Assembly: GCA_024235835.1 (NCBI GenBank)
Contig: JACKLQ010000002.1
Coordinates: 1,049,501-1,113,500 of the forward strand
DNA from: Thiobacillus sp.
GTDB taxonomy: Bacteria; Pseudomonadota; Gammaproteobacteria; Burkholderiales; Thiobacillaceae
Reading direction: 5' to 3'
DNA: 64,000 bases
In this document: in pieces, positions 55,753 to 64,000 of the stretch
Layout: every line of letters starts with the position of its first letter
How positions within the stretch are numbered: position 1 is the first letter of the stretch
The notes under the pieces: generated by a model
The model's input: the letters and a program-made list of their open reading frames with translations, nothing else
The model's database searches: none
What the model was told of the DNA's origin: nothing
Position numbers and translations under genes: made by a program

Positions 55753-57669
55753 TCAGCCTCGCGAGAAGAGGCTGTTCGGTGTGTCGGTTTGCACGTCGGT
55801 GAGCAGTTCCTCCATGTCCAGCACCAGCACGATGGAGCCGTCACCGGAGAGGGTGGCGCCGGCGATGCCCTTGGGCTTGATGTCGGACAGGGGTTTGATC
55901 ACCACATCGTCCCGGCCCACGAAGCCGTCCACCGCGAGGATGAAGGTGGAATCGGCGGCGTGCATGAGGACGCCGAAGGAAGGCGCCTTCCGGGCTTCCC
56001 AGCCGATAAGCCTGGCGAGGCTCCGTACCGGAAGCACCTCGTCGCGCACCACCATGGTCGCGCGGCCGGATACCCGCTGGACCTCCTGCTGCTTGATGGG
56101 GATGATCTCCCGCACCATGGACAGGGGTACGGCGAAGGACTGGTTGTTCAGGCGCACCACCAGAACGGGCAGGATGGCAAGGGTGAGGGGCAGGGAGATG
56201 GTGAAGGTGGACCCCTGGCCCGGCACGGACAGTACATCGATCTTGCCATTGAGCTTGGTGATGTTGGTCTTCACCACGTCCATGCCCACGCCCCGGCCCG
56301 ATACGCTGGAGATTTCGTCCTTGGTGGAAAATCCCGGCAGGAAAACCAGATGCAGGCTCTGGCGATCATCCAGGCTGTTGGCGGTTTCGTTGTCGATGAG
56401 CCCCTTCTGGATGGCCTTGTTGCGGATGACGTCGGGACGCATGCCCTTGCCGTCGTCGGAAATCTCGATGTAGATGTGGTCTCCCACCTGGCTCGCGGAC
56501 AAGGTGACGATGGCCTTGGGGGACTTGTTGGCCGACTGGCGCTCCTCGGGGGATTCCACGCCATGGTCCACCGCGTTGCGGACCAGATGGACCAGGGGGT
56601 CGTTCAGGTCCTCGATCATGGTCTTGTCCAGCTCGGTTTCCTCGCCGGAGAGCACCAGTTCCACGTCCTTGCCCAATTGGCGGGCCAGGTCCCGGGCGAG
56701 GCGCGGGTATTTCTGGAACAGGCGGCCGATGGGCTGCATCCGGGTTTTCATGACCGCGTTCTGCAGGTCCGAGACCAGGAGATCCAACTGGCTCACGGCG
56801 ATATCCAGTGACTTCAGGGTTTCCTGGTCTGTCTTGCCATGGAGGATCTGGCTCTTGAGGTTGGCGATGCGGTTCTTGGTCAGGCCGATCTCGCCGGACA
56901 GGTTGAGCACCTGGTCCAGACGTGCCGTATCCACGCGTATGGTGGTTTCCTTCTGCAGGTTCTGGGGTGGCGCGGCCCCAGCGCTTACAGGTCGTGCGCT
57001 GGGCGTGGGGAGGTCCTGGGGTGGGGCGGAACGGGGCACGGGCTCCGGCTGGGGTGCGTTGGCAACAGCCTCGCTGACGGCCTTAGCCACTTCAATGGTC
57101 GGCGCGGCAGCTGGCGCAGCGGAAGGGATGGGAGCGCCGGTCAGGGCTGCATGGAGCACATCCCAGTTGATGTCGTCATCCCCCGCCTGGGATGGCACCT
57201 CGGCAGGCACCGAGGCAGGGGCGGCAGGGGCGGCAGGGGCGGTGGACACGGCGGGGCTGGCGGGCGCCCGCACGGGCTGGCCGGCCAGCGCTGCCTCCAG
57301 GTTGGCCAACAAACCAGCTTCGGCAGGGCCTGGCTGAACACTTTGGGACAGGTCGCCAAACATGTGCCGAACGGTGCCCGTGGCCGCCAGTATGGTGTCC
57401 ATGAGTTCCGGGCTCAGGGCCAGTTCCCCGTTGCGGAGCTTGTCGAACAGGTTCTCCGTACGATGGCACAAGGCCACCAGGTGCTCGACGTTCAGAAAGC
57501 CCGCGCCGCCCTTGATGGTGTGGAAGCCCCGGAAGATATCGTTGAGGAGATTCTTGTCATCAGGCCGTTTTTCCAACTCGACCAGCTTGTTATCCACCTG
57601 GGACAACAACTCTCCCGCTTCCAGCAGGAAATCCTGGAGTAGTTCTTCCATTCCAGCGAAATCGCTCAT
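55753..57669 (-). CDS. cheA: chemotaxis histidine kinase CheA
   Basis: A 638-residue chemotaxis kinase. The P1 phosphotransfer domain has His50 in DIFRGFHTIKGGAGFL. An Ala/Pro-rich linker (about 130-235) replaces a clear P2 domain. P3 starts near residue 240 (IRVDTARLDQVLNLSGEIGLTKNRI), P4 has HLVRNAVDHGVE, DDGKGM and GRGVGMDVVKTNI, and P5 is the CheW-like end. It would phosphorylate CheY and CheV. It precedes the aerotaxis/flagellar cluster on the minus strand with cheZ and cheY upstream. Confidence 0.96.
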   Translation of the reverse strand: MSDFAGMEELLQDFLLEAGELLSQVDNKLVELEKRPDDKNLLNDIFRGFHTIKGGAGFLNVEHLVALCHRTENLFDKLRNGELALSPELMDTILAATGTVRHMFGDLSQSVQPGPAEAGLLANLEAALAGQPVRAPASPAVSTAPAAPAAPASVPAEVPSQAGDDDINWDVLHAALTGAPIPSAAPAAAPTIEVAKAVSEAVANAPQPEPVPRSAPPQDLPTPSARPVSAGAAPPQNLQKETTIRVDTARLDQVLNLSGEIGLTKNRIANLKSQILHGKTDQETLKSLDIAVSQLDLLVSDLQNAVMKTRMQPIGRLFQKYPRLARDLARQLGKDVELVLSGEETELDKTMIEDLNDPLVHLVRNAVDHGVESPEERQSANKSPKAIVTLSASQVGDHIYIEISDDGKGMRPDVIRNKAIQKGLIDNETANSLDDRQSLHLVFLPGFSTKDEISSVSGRGVGMDVVKTNITKLNGKIDVLSVPGQGSTFTISLPLTLAILPVLVVRLNNQSFAVPLSMVREIIPIKQQEVQRVSGRATMVVRDEVLPVRSLARLIGWEARKAPSFGVLMHAADSTFILAVDGFVGRDDVVIKPLSDIKPKGIAGATLSGDGSIVLVLDMEELLTDVQTDTPNSLFSRG

Positions 57670-57747
57670 CGTTGTCTCCTTCTAGGGCGGCGAGGGGCCA
57701 CAGACGAGCCCGCCATGTTCATTGTCCGGACCATTCGCCTTGCACCA

Positions 57748-58542
57748 TCAAAAACCCAGGCTTTCCAGCAGATCGTCTACCTGGGCCTGGCTAGTCACTA
57801 CATCACTGCGCCCCGCTGAGTTGATGACAGGCCCGTTGAGCAGGCCAGGCGACACGGATTGGCGTTTTTCCTGGGGGGTGGTTTCGATGAGTAGCCCCAG
57901 CAGCTGGCTTTCCAGTTGCTGGGCCGCCTCCAGGATTTTCTTGATGACCTGGCCGGTGAGGTCCTGGAAATCCTGGGCCATGATGATTTCCATGAGTTGG
58001 GCGTTGGTGGAGGCGGTCTGCTGGGGTACCTGGGCCAGATAGGCGCGGGTGTCCTGAACCAGGGCCTTGAATTCGTTGACACCCAGTTGCTTGCTGAACA
58101 GCTTGTCCCATTGCCCGGACAGATTCTGGGCGGTCAGGCCCATTTGCTCCTGTATGGGTTGGGCGTTTTCTGCGGCGTTCAGGGTCCGCTCCGCCGCCTG
58201 GGCGGTCATGGAGGCGATGTAGTTCAGGCGGTCCCGGTTGTCGGGCAGGTCGCTCGCCACCTTTTCCAGGGTCTTGTCCAGCCCCAGTTCCCGCAGCAGG
58301 TTGTGCAGTCCCCGGGTCATGTGGCCGATCTGGGCGAAAACCCGTTCCGGGCAAACATTTTCGTCCGCGCTTCCACCCATCTCTTCATGGCTGACCGCCA
58401 CGGCAATGCTGTCAAAGAGCGCTTCCAGTTCGGGCGTGTCAGCGTCCGGGGAATTTGCCTCGGGCACAGGGGCCGGCGCGGGTGCCGTGGCCTCAGCTAT
58501 GCTGTCGAACAGGGCTTCGAGTTCTGCAGAGTCGCCGCTCAT
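57748..58542 (-). CDS. cheZ: protein phosphatase CheZ
   Basis: A 264-residue CheZ that dephosphorylates CheY-P. The catalytic helix segment MAQDFQDLTGQVIKKI contains the conserved Asp and Gln, and the C-terminal CheY-binding peptide VDDLLESLGF ends the protein. The N-terminus has two repeats of SAELEALFDSIAEA type joined by a Pro/Ala stretch, unusual for CheZ and possibly a docking element. It lies between cheY and cheA. Confidence 0.95.
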   Translation of the reverse strand: MSGDSAELEALFDSIAEATAPAPAPVPEANSPDADTPELEALFDSIAVAVSHEEMGGSADENVCPERVFAQIGHMTRGLHNLLRELGLDKTLEKVASDLPDNRDRLNYIASMTAQAAERTLNAAENAQPIQEQMGLTAQNLSGQWDKLFSKQLGVNEFKALVQDTRAYLAQVPQQTASTNAQLMEIIMAQDFQDLTGQVIKKILEAAQQLESQLLGLLIETTPQEKRQSVSPGLLNGPVINSAGRSDVVTSQAQVDDLLESLGF

Positions 58543-58582
58543 TGCTGTTCCTTGTTCAGTTCAGTGGCCCATGCAACCTGGA

Positions 58583-58972
58583 TTACATGCCGTACTTTTC
58601 GAAGATCTTGCCCATCTTTTCTTCCAGGGTGGCAGCCGTGAAGGGCTTGACGATGTAACCGGAGGCCCCGCTCTGGGCAGCTTCGATGATGTTTTCCTTT
58701 TTCGCCTCGGCTGTGATCATGAGCACGGGCAGGTGCTTAAGGGTGGCGTCGGCGCGAATGGCCTTGAGCAGTTCTATGCCTGTCATGTTGGGCATGTTCC
58801 AGTCCGTGACCACGAACTGGAAGTTGCCCCCGTGCAGTTTCTGAAGTGCGGCAACGCCGTCCTCGGCTTCGTCCACGTTGGTGTATCCCAATTCCTTGAG
58901 CAAATTGCGCACGATCCGGCGCATGGTGGAGAAATCGTCTACCACCAGAAATTTCATGTTCTTGTCGGCCAT
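58583..58972 (-). CDS. cheY: chemotaxis response regulator CheY
   Basis: A 129-residue single receiver domain. Acidic pocket D12-D13, phospho-acceptor D57 (VVTDWNMPNMTG), Thr in MITAEA and Lys in YIVKPF are all present, as in canonical flagellar-motor CheY. It is adjacent to cheZ. Confidence 0.97.
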   Translation of the reverse strand: MADKNMKFLVVDDFSTMRRIVRNLLKELGYTNVDEAEDGVAALQKLHGGNFQFVVTDWNMPNMTGIELLKAIRADATLKHLPVLMITAEAKKENIIEAAQSGASGYIVKPFTAATLEEKMGKIFEKYGM

Positions 58973-59041
58973 CGCGGTCCTCTCAATACCTTTGTTCCAT
59001 GCATGCTAGGGGCATGTGGCGGGACATTTTAGCGTGGGGTC

Positions 59042-59980
59042 CTAGCGTTTTAGAAAAGCCAGCAAAGTCTCGGCCAATACCGCCGGGTCGAACTTGGCCA
59101 CATAGGCGTCCACCCCTACTTTCTGTCCCATGGTCCGATTGGCTTCCGAGGAGAGGGAGGAATGCATGATGACGGGGATGCCGGCAAAGCGCTGATCGGA
59201 CTTTATGTTCTTGGTGAGCACGTAGCCGTCCATTTCGGGCATTTCCGCGTCCACCAGGATGAGCTGGACCGTGTTCTTGACCGGCTTGCGTTCGGCCGCG
59301 CTCCTGTCCGCCATGTTGACCAGCTTGTTCCAGGCCTCGCGGCCATCGTTGGATTGAATGTATTTGACGCCCAGCTGGTCCAGCACGGAAACGATCTCCT
59401 TGCGGGCCACGGAAGAATCGTCCGCGAAAAACACGGTGGCATCCCGGACGCTTTCCACCTTGGGCAGACTCGGCATGGCTTTTTCACCCAGCACCTCCAC
59501 CAGTACCCGTTCCACGTCCAGGATGGAGACCAATCGGCCATCATCCAGTTCGGTGATGGCCGTGATCATGCCGTCCTGGCCGGCCAGGTTGTTCTCCGGG
59601 GGTTTAACCTTGTCCCAGTCCACCCGGATGATGCGGTCCACGTCCTGGACCAGGAAACCTTGGGTGTGACGGGAGAACTCCGTGACGATGAGGGTTTCGC
59701 CGATGCCTTCGGGAGCCCCCTCAAGGCGGATGAAGCGGGCAAGGGAAATGACCGGAATGATGCTGCCCCGCAGGGAGATCACACCCTCCACGCCGTCGGG
59801 CATGTTGGGCGTAAGCGTGATGGGGGGCGTGGGGGAGACCTCCCGAACCTTGAAGACGTTGATACCAAAGGTTTCGTGGGTACCCAGGGAAAACATGAGC
59901 AGTTCCATCTTGTTGGAGCCGGCAAGTTTGGTCCGGGCATCCACGGCCTCCAGAAGCTTGGCCGGTTCCAAAGGATTCAT
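59042..59980 (-). CDS. cheV: CheV-type coupling protein (copy 2 of a tandem pair)
   Basis: A 312-residue fusion of a CheW-like domain (about 20-165, ETFGINVFKVREVSPTPPITLTPNMPDGVEGVISLRGSIIPVISL-type) and a receiver domain (about 180-312) with the acceptor motif LVDAEMPEMDG and Lys near the end (KFDPAVLAETL). CheV couples receptors to CheA and damps signalling when phosphorylated. It lies 15 bases downstream of a second cheV and is similar along its whole length, showing a tandem duplication. Confidence 0.94.
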   Translation of the reverse strand: MNPLEPAKLLEAVDARTKLAGSNKMELLMFSLGTHETFGINVFKVREVSPTPPITLTPNMPDGVEGVISLRGSIIPVISLARFIRLEGAPEGIGETLIVTEFSRHTQGFLVQDVDRIIRVDWDKVKPPENNLAGQDGMITAITELDDGRLVSILDVERVLVEVLGEKAMPSLPKVESVRDATVFFADDSSVARKEIVSVLDQLGVKYIQSNDGREAWNKLVNMADRSAAERKPVKNTVQLILVDAEMPEMDGYVLTKNIKSDQRFAGIPVIMHSSLSSEANRTMGQKVGVDAYVAKFDPAVLAETLLAFLKR

Positions 59981-59995
59981 GGTTGCTATCTCCGA

Positions 59996-60937
59996 TTACT
60001 TGAGCAGGCGGTTGAGCACTTCGGCCAGGCGATGGGGCTCGAATTTTGGCACGTACTCGTCCACGCCCACCGAGAACCCCAACTGCTTGTTGGCGTCGGA
60101 GGAAAGTGAGGAGTGCATGAGCACGGGGATGCCGGCGAAGCGAGGGTCGCCCTTGATGTTCTTTGTTAGGACGTAACCGTCCATCTCGGGCATTTCTACG
60201 TCCGTCAGGATCAGTTGCACCAGTTCGTTCACCGGCTTGCCGGAGATCTCGGCCTGAGCCGCAATCTTCTGCAGCTCATCCCAGGCCTGGCGGCCGTTGA
60301 TGCTGGGAATGCCATGGATGCCGAGGGCCTCCAGGGTGCGTTCCACCTGTTTGCGGGCCACTGAGGAGTCATCGGCGTAGAAAACGGTGCGGTTGGGCTT
60401 GTCCAGGGGCTCGAGGCTGGCGAACAGATGGCTGTCGTCTTCCTGGGAGGTGTCGGCAAGGATTTTCTCCACGTCCAGCATCATGACGAGGCGCCGGTCG
60501 GGCAACTCGGTTACCGCCGTGACGAGCCCGCCCATGCGGGCCACCAGCATGCTGGGCGGAACTTTCATCTCGGCCCAGTCCAGGCGCAGGATGGTGTCCA
60601 CTTCGCCCACCAGGAACCCTTGTGTATGGCCGTTATACTCGGTGACGATCATGATGGAAGGCGGCGCATCAGTCGAAATGCCAATGTACTTGGCCAGATC
60701 CACCACGGGCACCAGTACCCCCCGCAGGCTGACCATGCCTTCCACCGCGGGCGGCATGTCCGGCGCTCGGGTGATTTCTGGGATGCGCATGACTTCCCGC
60801 ACCTTGAACACGTTGATGCCGAAGGTTTCCTTGCGACCGGTGTTCGTGTCCGTACCCAGGGTAAACAGCAGGATCTCCAGCTTGTTCGCCCCTGCAAGAC
60901 GGGTGCGGGCATCAATGCGTCTTAACAAATCCGACAT
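59996..60937 (-). CDS. cheV: CheV-type coupling protein (copy 1 of a tandem pair)
   Basis: A 313-residue CheW-receiver fusion. The CheW part has KETFGINVFKVREVMRIPEITRAPDMPPAVEGMVSLRGVLVPVVDLAKY and the receiver domain has LTDVEMPEMDG and the Lys-type end KFEPHRLAEVL. Both copies keep the phosphorylation residues, so both may be functional. It is the first gene of the minus-strand chemotaxis block, divergent from flrB. Confidence 0.94.
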   Translation of the reverse strand: MSDLLRRIDARTRLAGANKLEILLFTLGTDTNTGRKETFGINVFKVREVMRIPEITRAPDMPPAVEGMVSLRGVLVPVVDLAKYIGISTDAPPSIMIVTEYNGHTQGFLVGEVDTILRLDWAEMKVPPSMLVARMGGLVTAVTELPDRRLVMMLDVEKILADTSQEDDSHLFASLEPLDKPNRTVFYADDSSVARKQVERTLEALGIHGIPSINGRQAWDELQKIAAQAEISGKPVNELVQLILTDVEMPEMDGYVLTKNIKGDPRFAGIPVLMHSSLSSDANKQLGFSVGVDEYVPKFEPHRLAEVLNRLLK

Positions 60938-61070
60938 GGCGGCCTCATGTGCAAAGTATCCAGACTCCTCTGGCTGGGAATCTTCCTTCCAATCATCGGC
61001 CTATTGGCTAAAAACTTTAGGGAGAGCATACGAAAGTCAGCCCTGGGCGATGGTTTAATATCAACCATTC

Positions 61071-61928
61071 ATGCTGGTTACCAATGCCATGTCCATACAT
61101 GCCCCTGACGACGCGGAGCTCAGACAGGCCTTCGCGCTGTTCAGCCAAACCTCGGAGAAATTGGCCGAGACCTATCTGGAACTCCAGTCCCAGGTGGGGC
61201 GCCTGACCAGTGAGCTGGCCGCGGCCAACGGCGAGTTGGCACGACGTGAACGATTGTCCGCCCTGGGCGAGATGGCGGCCCAGGTGGCCCACCAGCTGCG
61301 CACCCCCCTGGCAACGGCCTTGCTTTACACCGGCCATCTGGCGCGGACCCAGGTCAAGGATGCCGATCGCATCCGCTTCGCCGAGAAAACACTGGGTCGC
61401 CTCCGTTATCTGGAACGGCTGATCCAGGACATGCTCCTGTTCGTCAAGGGCGCCCAGGTGTCCGGTGAAGTGTTCCCGGTGTCGCCCCTGCTGGACGAAT
61501 TGGTACAGACCCTGGAGCCCCACGCTGCCGCCAGTGGCGTGGACTTGTCCGTCCAGCCCTGGCAGGGCAGCGCTGTCCTGCAGGGCGACCGGCAGGCCAT
61601 CGCCGGAGCGCTGATCAACCTCGTGGAGAATGCCCTGCAGGCCTGCGTCCCCGGAGGACAGGTGCATTTGTCCGTGGCGGGAGAGGGGAGCCCGTTTGCC
61701 GCGTTCCGTGTGGAGGATGATGGCGCGGGCATCCCGGAGGGGGCCCGGGAGCGCCTGTTCGAGCCCTTCTTTACCACCCGGGGGGAAGGCAGCGGCCTGG
61801 GCCTGGCCATCGTGCGCCAGGTGGCGGATGCACACGGCGGCTGGGTGGAGTGGGCGCCACGGGAGGCGGGGGGCAGTCGGTTCACCCTCTACCTGCCCTT
61901 CGCGCCCCAGGAGCATGCCCATGGCTGA
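61071..61928 (+). CDS. flrB: flagellar sensor histidine kinase, FlrB/FleS-like
   Basis: A 285-residue soluble histidine kinase. An N-terminal helical region of about 70 residues precedes the H-box VAHQLRTPLATALLYT (His74). The ATPase domain has N-box LINLVENALQA, G1 VEDDGAGIPEG and G2 GEGSGLGLAIVRQV. Position directly before a sigma-54 activator and fliE identifies it as the flagellar regulator partner. It overlaps flrC by eight bases. Divergent from the cheV pair. Confidence 0.9.
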   Translation: MLVTNAMSIHAPDDAELRQAFALFSQTSEKLAETYLELQSQVGRLTSELAAANGELARRERLSALGEMAAQVAHQLRTPLATALLYTGHLARTQVKDADRIRFAEKTLGRLRYLERLIQDMLLFVKGAQVSGEVFPVSPLLDELVQTLEPHAAASGVDLSVQPWQGSAVLQGDRQAIAGALINLVENALQACVPGGQVHLSVAGEGSPFAAFRVEDDGAGIPEGARERLFEPFFTTRGEGSGLGLAIVRQVADAHGGWVEWAPREAGGSRFTLYLPFAPQEHAHG

Positions 61929-63264
61929 AACCCTGCCGGTGTTGGTGGTGGAGGACGATGCCCCCCTGCGGGAGGCCCTGGCCGATACCCTGGAGTTGGC
62001 AGGCTATTCGGTCATGTCCGCGGACGACGCGGAACAGGCCCTGGCCTGGCTGGACAAGGGATCGCCTGGCCTGGTGCTTTCGGACGTGCAGATGCCGGGC
62101 ATGGATGGCCATGCCTTGTTGCGCGCCATCAAGGCCAGACATCCCGATATCCCCGTGTTGATCATGACCGCCTACGGCCAGATCGAGCGGGCGGTGGAGG
62201 CCATGCGGGATGGCGCGTCCGATTACCTGCCCAAGCCTTTCGAACCCGAGCGCCTGCTGGCTGCGGTGGCGCGTTACTACCGTCAGGAAAGTGCATCGGA
62301 CGAGTCGGGCGTGGTGGCCGAGGATGCCGCCACCCAGGCCTTGCTGGACCTGGCCCGGCGCGTGGCCGGCACGGATACCACGGTGCTCCTGACGGGGGAA
62401 TCCGGCGTGGGCAAGGAGGTGTTCGCCCGCTATATCCACCGCCATTCCGCCCGGCATCCGGGGCCCTTCGTGGCGGTGAACTGCGCGGCCATCCCGGAAA
62501 GCCTGCTGGAATCCGTGCTGTTCGGCCACGAAAAGGGGTCGTTCACCGGCGCTGCCACGGCTCAGGCCGGCAAGTTCGAGCAGGCCAACGGCGGCATACT
62601 GATGCTGGACGAGATGGCAGAACTCCCCCTCAATCTCCAGGCCAAGCTGCTCAGGGTGCTGCAGGAACGTGAGGTGGAGCGGGTGGGCGGGCGCCAGCCC
62701 GTACCCCTTGATGTGAGGGTGATCGCCGCCACCAACCGGGACCTGGCCACTTGCGTGCGGGAAGGACGCTTCCGCGAGGACCTGTACTACCGGCTGAATG
62801 TTTTCCCCCTGGAGATCATGCCGTTGCGGCAAAGGCGGGGAGACATACCTGCGCTGGCGAGGCATTTCCTGAAGCGCTTCGAGGACGTGATCGGACGGCG
62901 TGGCTTTCTGCTCTCCGATGCGGCCTTGACTGAATTGACTGGGTATGACTGGCCCGGTAACATCCGTGAGCTATGTAACGTGGTACAGCGGGCCATGGTG
63001 CTGGCCCCCGGGGCGGAGATCCTTCCCGAGCACTTGATGCTGCCGCGCCAGTCTGCCACGGGCCGAACAGTTTCTGCCTCGGCAAGCTCGAGCGAAATGG
63101 GGCTCAAGGACGTGGAGCGGGAGACAATCCTGGATACCCTGCGCCGTATGGGTGGTTCCAGGCGACGCACGGCGGAAGCCTTGAACATGAGCGAGCGGAC
63201 CCTGCGTCACAAGCTCAAGCAGTACCGCGAGGCAGGATTTCTGGATGGAGATGACCTCCTATAA
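61921..63264 (+). CDS. flrC: sigma-54-dependent flagellar response regulator, FlrC/FleR-like
   Basis: A 447-residue NtrC-type activator. The receiver domain has the acidic pair in VVEDDAP and the acceptor near Asp55 (SDVQMPGMDG). The AAA+ domain has GESGVGKE (Walker A), the sigma-54 contact loop GSFTGA (usual GAFTGA, here Ser), and the LMLDEMAELPL Walker B. The C-terminal HTH is NMSERTLRHKLKQYREAG. It is expected to activate class III flagellar genes such as fliE and fliF. The ATG at 61921 overlaps flrB by eight bases. Confidence 0.93.
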   Translation: MAETLPVLVVEDDAPLREALADTLELAGYSVMSADDAEQALAWLDKGSPGLVLSDVQMPGMDGHALLRAIKARHPDIPVLIMTAYGQIERAVEAMRDGASDYLPKPFEPERLLAAVARYYRQESASDESGVVAEDAATQALLDLARRVAGTDTTVLLTGESGVGKEVFARYIHRHSARHPGPFVAVNCAAIPESLLESVLFGHEKGSFTGAATAQAGKFEQANGGILMLDEMAELPLNLQAKLLRVLQEREVERVGGRQPVPLDVRVIAATNRDLATCVREGRFREDLYYRLNVFPLEIMPLRQRRGDIPALARHFLKRFEDVIGRRGFLLSDAALTELTGYDWPGNIRELCNVVQRAMVLAPGAEILPEHLMLPRQSATGRTVSASASSSEMGLKDVERETILDTLRRMGGSRRRTAEALNMSERTLRHKLKQYREAGFLDGDDLL

Positions 63265-63285
63265 TGGGCTTCAGGAGGTAGGGCG

Positions 63286-63606
63286 ATGAGCAATATCGAT
63301 CAGATGGTGAACCAGTTGCGCGCCGTGGCGGTGCAGGCAGCGGGTGGATCCGCGCCTCAGTCAGCCCTGGCTGTCGACTCCGGACAGGACTTCGCGGCCT
63401 TGTTGAAATCGGCGGTGGACGAGGTCAATAGCGCCCAGATGGACGCAAAGCAGCTGACACGACAGTTCGAAGCCGGCGACCCCGATGTCAACCTACAGGA
63501 TGTGGTCCTCTCCTTGCAGAAGGCCAGTCTGTCCTTCCAGACCATGGTGCAGGTACGCAATAAACTGGTATCGGCCTACCAGGAAATCATGAACATGCAG
63601 GTCTGA
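63286..63606 (+). CDS. fliE: flagellar hook-basal body protein FliE
   Basis: A 106-residue basal-body protein. The C-terminal half has the FliE motif DVVLSLQKASLSFQTMVQVRNKLVSAYQEIMNMQV. FliE links the MS ring to the rod. AGGAGG is nine bases ahead of the ATG. It starts 21 bases after flrC and precedes fliF. No clear sigma-54 -24/-12 element is visible in the short gap. Confidence 0.97.
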   Translation: MSNIDQMVNQLRAVAVQAAGGSAPQSALAVDSGQDFAALLKSAVDEVNSAQMDAKQLTRQFEAGDPDVNLQDVVLSLQKASLSFQTMVQVRNKLVSAYQEIMNMQV

Positions 63607-63624
63607 TCGGGACACGGTTGACGG

Positions 63625-64000
63625 ATGGCCATTCCGGCACAGAACCTTCTCAACAACTTTTCCCTGCGCTTCAATCAACTGCCCGCCTCCAGAAAAATGG
63701 GGATTGCGGCAGCCGTGGCGGCGTCCATCGCCCTGGTCGTGGGGTTGTTCCTGTGGTCCAGCAGCCCGGACTACCGCGTACTGTTCTCCAACCTGTCGGA
63801 GAAGGACGCGGGGGCGGTCACCGCGACCCTGCAGCAGATGAACGTGGCCTACAAGACCGAGGCGGGGGGAACACTGCTGGTGCCCTCGGACCAGGTCTAC
63901 GACCTGCGCTTCAAGCTGGCAGCCCAGGGCTTGCCCAAGGGTGGGGCCGTGGGCTTCGAGCTGATGGACGCCGCCAAGCTGGGCATGACCCAGTTCCAGG
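63625..64000 (+). CDS. fliF: flagellar MS-ring protein FliF (3' end outside window)
   Basis: The first 125 codons are visible, from ATG at 63625. They encode the N-terminal cytoplasmic segment (LRFNQLPASRKMG), the first membrane helix (IAAAVAASIALVVGLFLW) and the start of the periplasmic ring-building domain (YRVLFSNLSEKDAGAVTATLQQMNVAYK ... FELMDAAKLGMTQFQ). FliF forms the membrane ring of the motor. Start 18 bases after fliE, in the normal fliE-fliF order. Confidence 0.97.
   Translation, partial: MAIPAQNLLNNFSLRFNQLPASRKMGIAAAVAASIALVVGLFLWSSSPDYRVLFSNLSEKDAGAVTATLQQMNVAYKTEAGGTLLVPSDQVYDLRFKLAAQGLPKGGAVGFELMDAAKLGMTQFQ

Noticed and set aside
63265..63285. Sigma-54 promoter directly before fliE
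   Set aside because: The 21-base gap is mostly ribosome-binding sequence and no GG-N10-GC type element fits it.

Overview
The window reads as a chromosome segment of a chemolithoautotrophic, sulfur-oxidising betaproteobacterium of the Thiobacillus / Sulfuricella / Sulfuritalea kind. This is inferred from gene content, not from a database search. The evidence is an adenylylsulfate reductase plus ATP sulfurylase operon (sat-aprB-aprA), a CbbQ/CbbO RubisCO-activase-type pair, a pyrophosphate-dependent phosphofructokinase beside a proton-pumping pyrophosphatase, a solitary BtuM-type cobalamin transporter (the characterised one is from Thiobacillus denitrificans), and uniformly high G+C core genes. 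No rRNA, tRNA or CRISPR array was found.

Layout. 1-9 kb: the 3' part of an RhlE-like RNA helicase, an MscS channel, a DUF192 protein, then tgt-yajC-secD-secF, a periplasmic beta-propeller protein and a DedA protein. 8.7-11.9 kb: rubrerythrin, a two-cluster Fe-S/CCG protein, DUF3501 and a CNP1-like protein. 11.9-21.1 kb: a cobalamin region with a riboswitch, btuB, btuM, a SWIM/SNF2 helicase and the overlapping cobU-cobT-cobC-cobS genes. 21-29.7 kb: a diguanylate cyclase, kdsB, adk, PPi-phosphofructokinase, K+-independent H+-pyrophosphatase and an OmpA-family protein with an unusual repetitive N-terminal half.

30.2-41.4 kb is the accessory part. It holds a single-strand cluster of a helicase/nuclease (BPTD_3080-like restriction enzyme), a Fic protein with a DNA-binding-like tail, a beta-class DNA methyltransferase, a predicted nucleic-acid-binding protein of dual-OB type, two DUF488 proteins and a UvrD-like helicase with a RelE-like N-terminal domain. 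It looks like a restriction-modification or defence island. The methyltransferase has a central segment of different base composition and three palindromic repeats inserted in frame. This island is my candidate for the less-described system.

41.7-52.3 kb: a PAS sensor kinase, cbbQ-cbbO, a small periplasmic protein, a YkgJ-family cysteine-cluster protein and sat-aprB-aprA. 52.4-55.7 kb: a lipoprotein, an AIM24-like protein, SixA and an EAL-HDOD protein. 55.7-64 kb: chemotaxis and flagellar genes (cheA, cheZ, cheY, two cheV, flrB-flrC, fliE and the start of fliF, cut by the window end).

How the parts fit together. AprAB and Sat would oxidise sulfite through APS to sulfate, yielding ATP and consuming pyrophosphate. 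The PPi-phosphofructokinase and membrane pyrophosphatase in the same window act on the same pyrophosphate pool. BtuB, BtuM and CobUTCS form a cobalamin or cobinamide import and nucleotide-loop assembly route.
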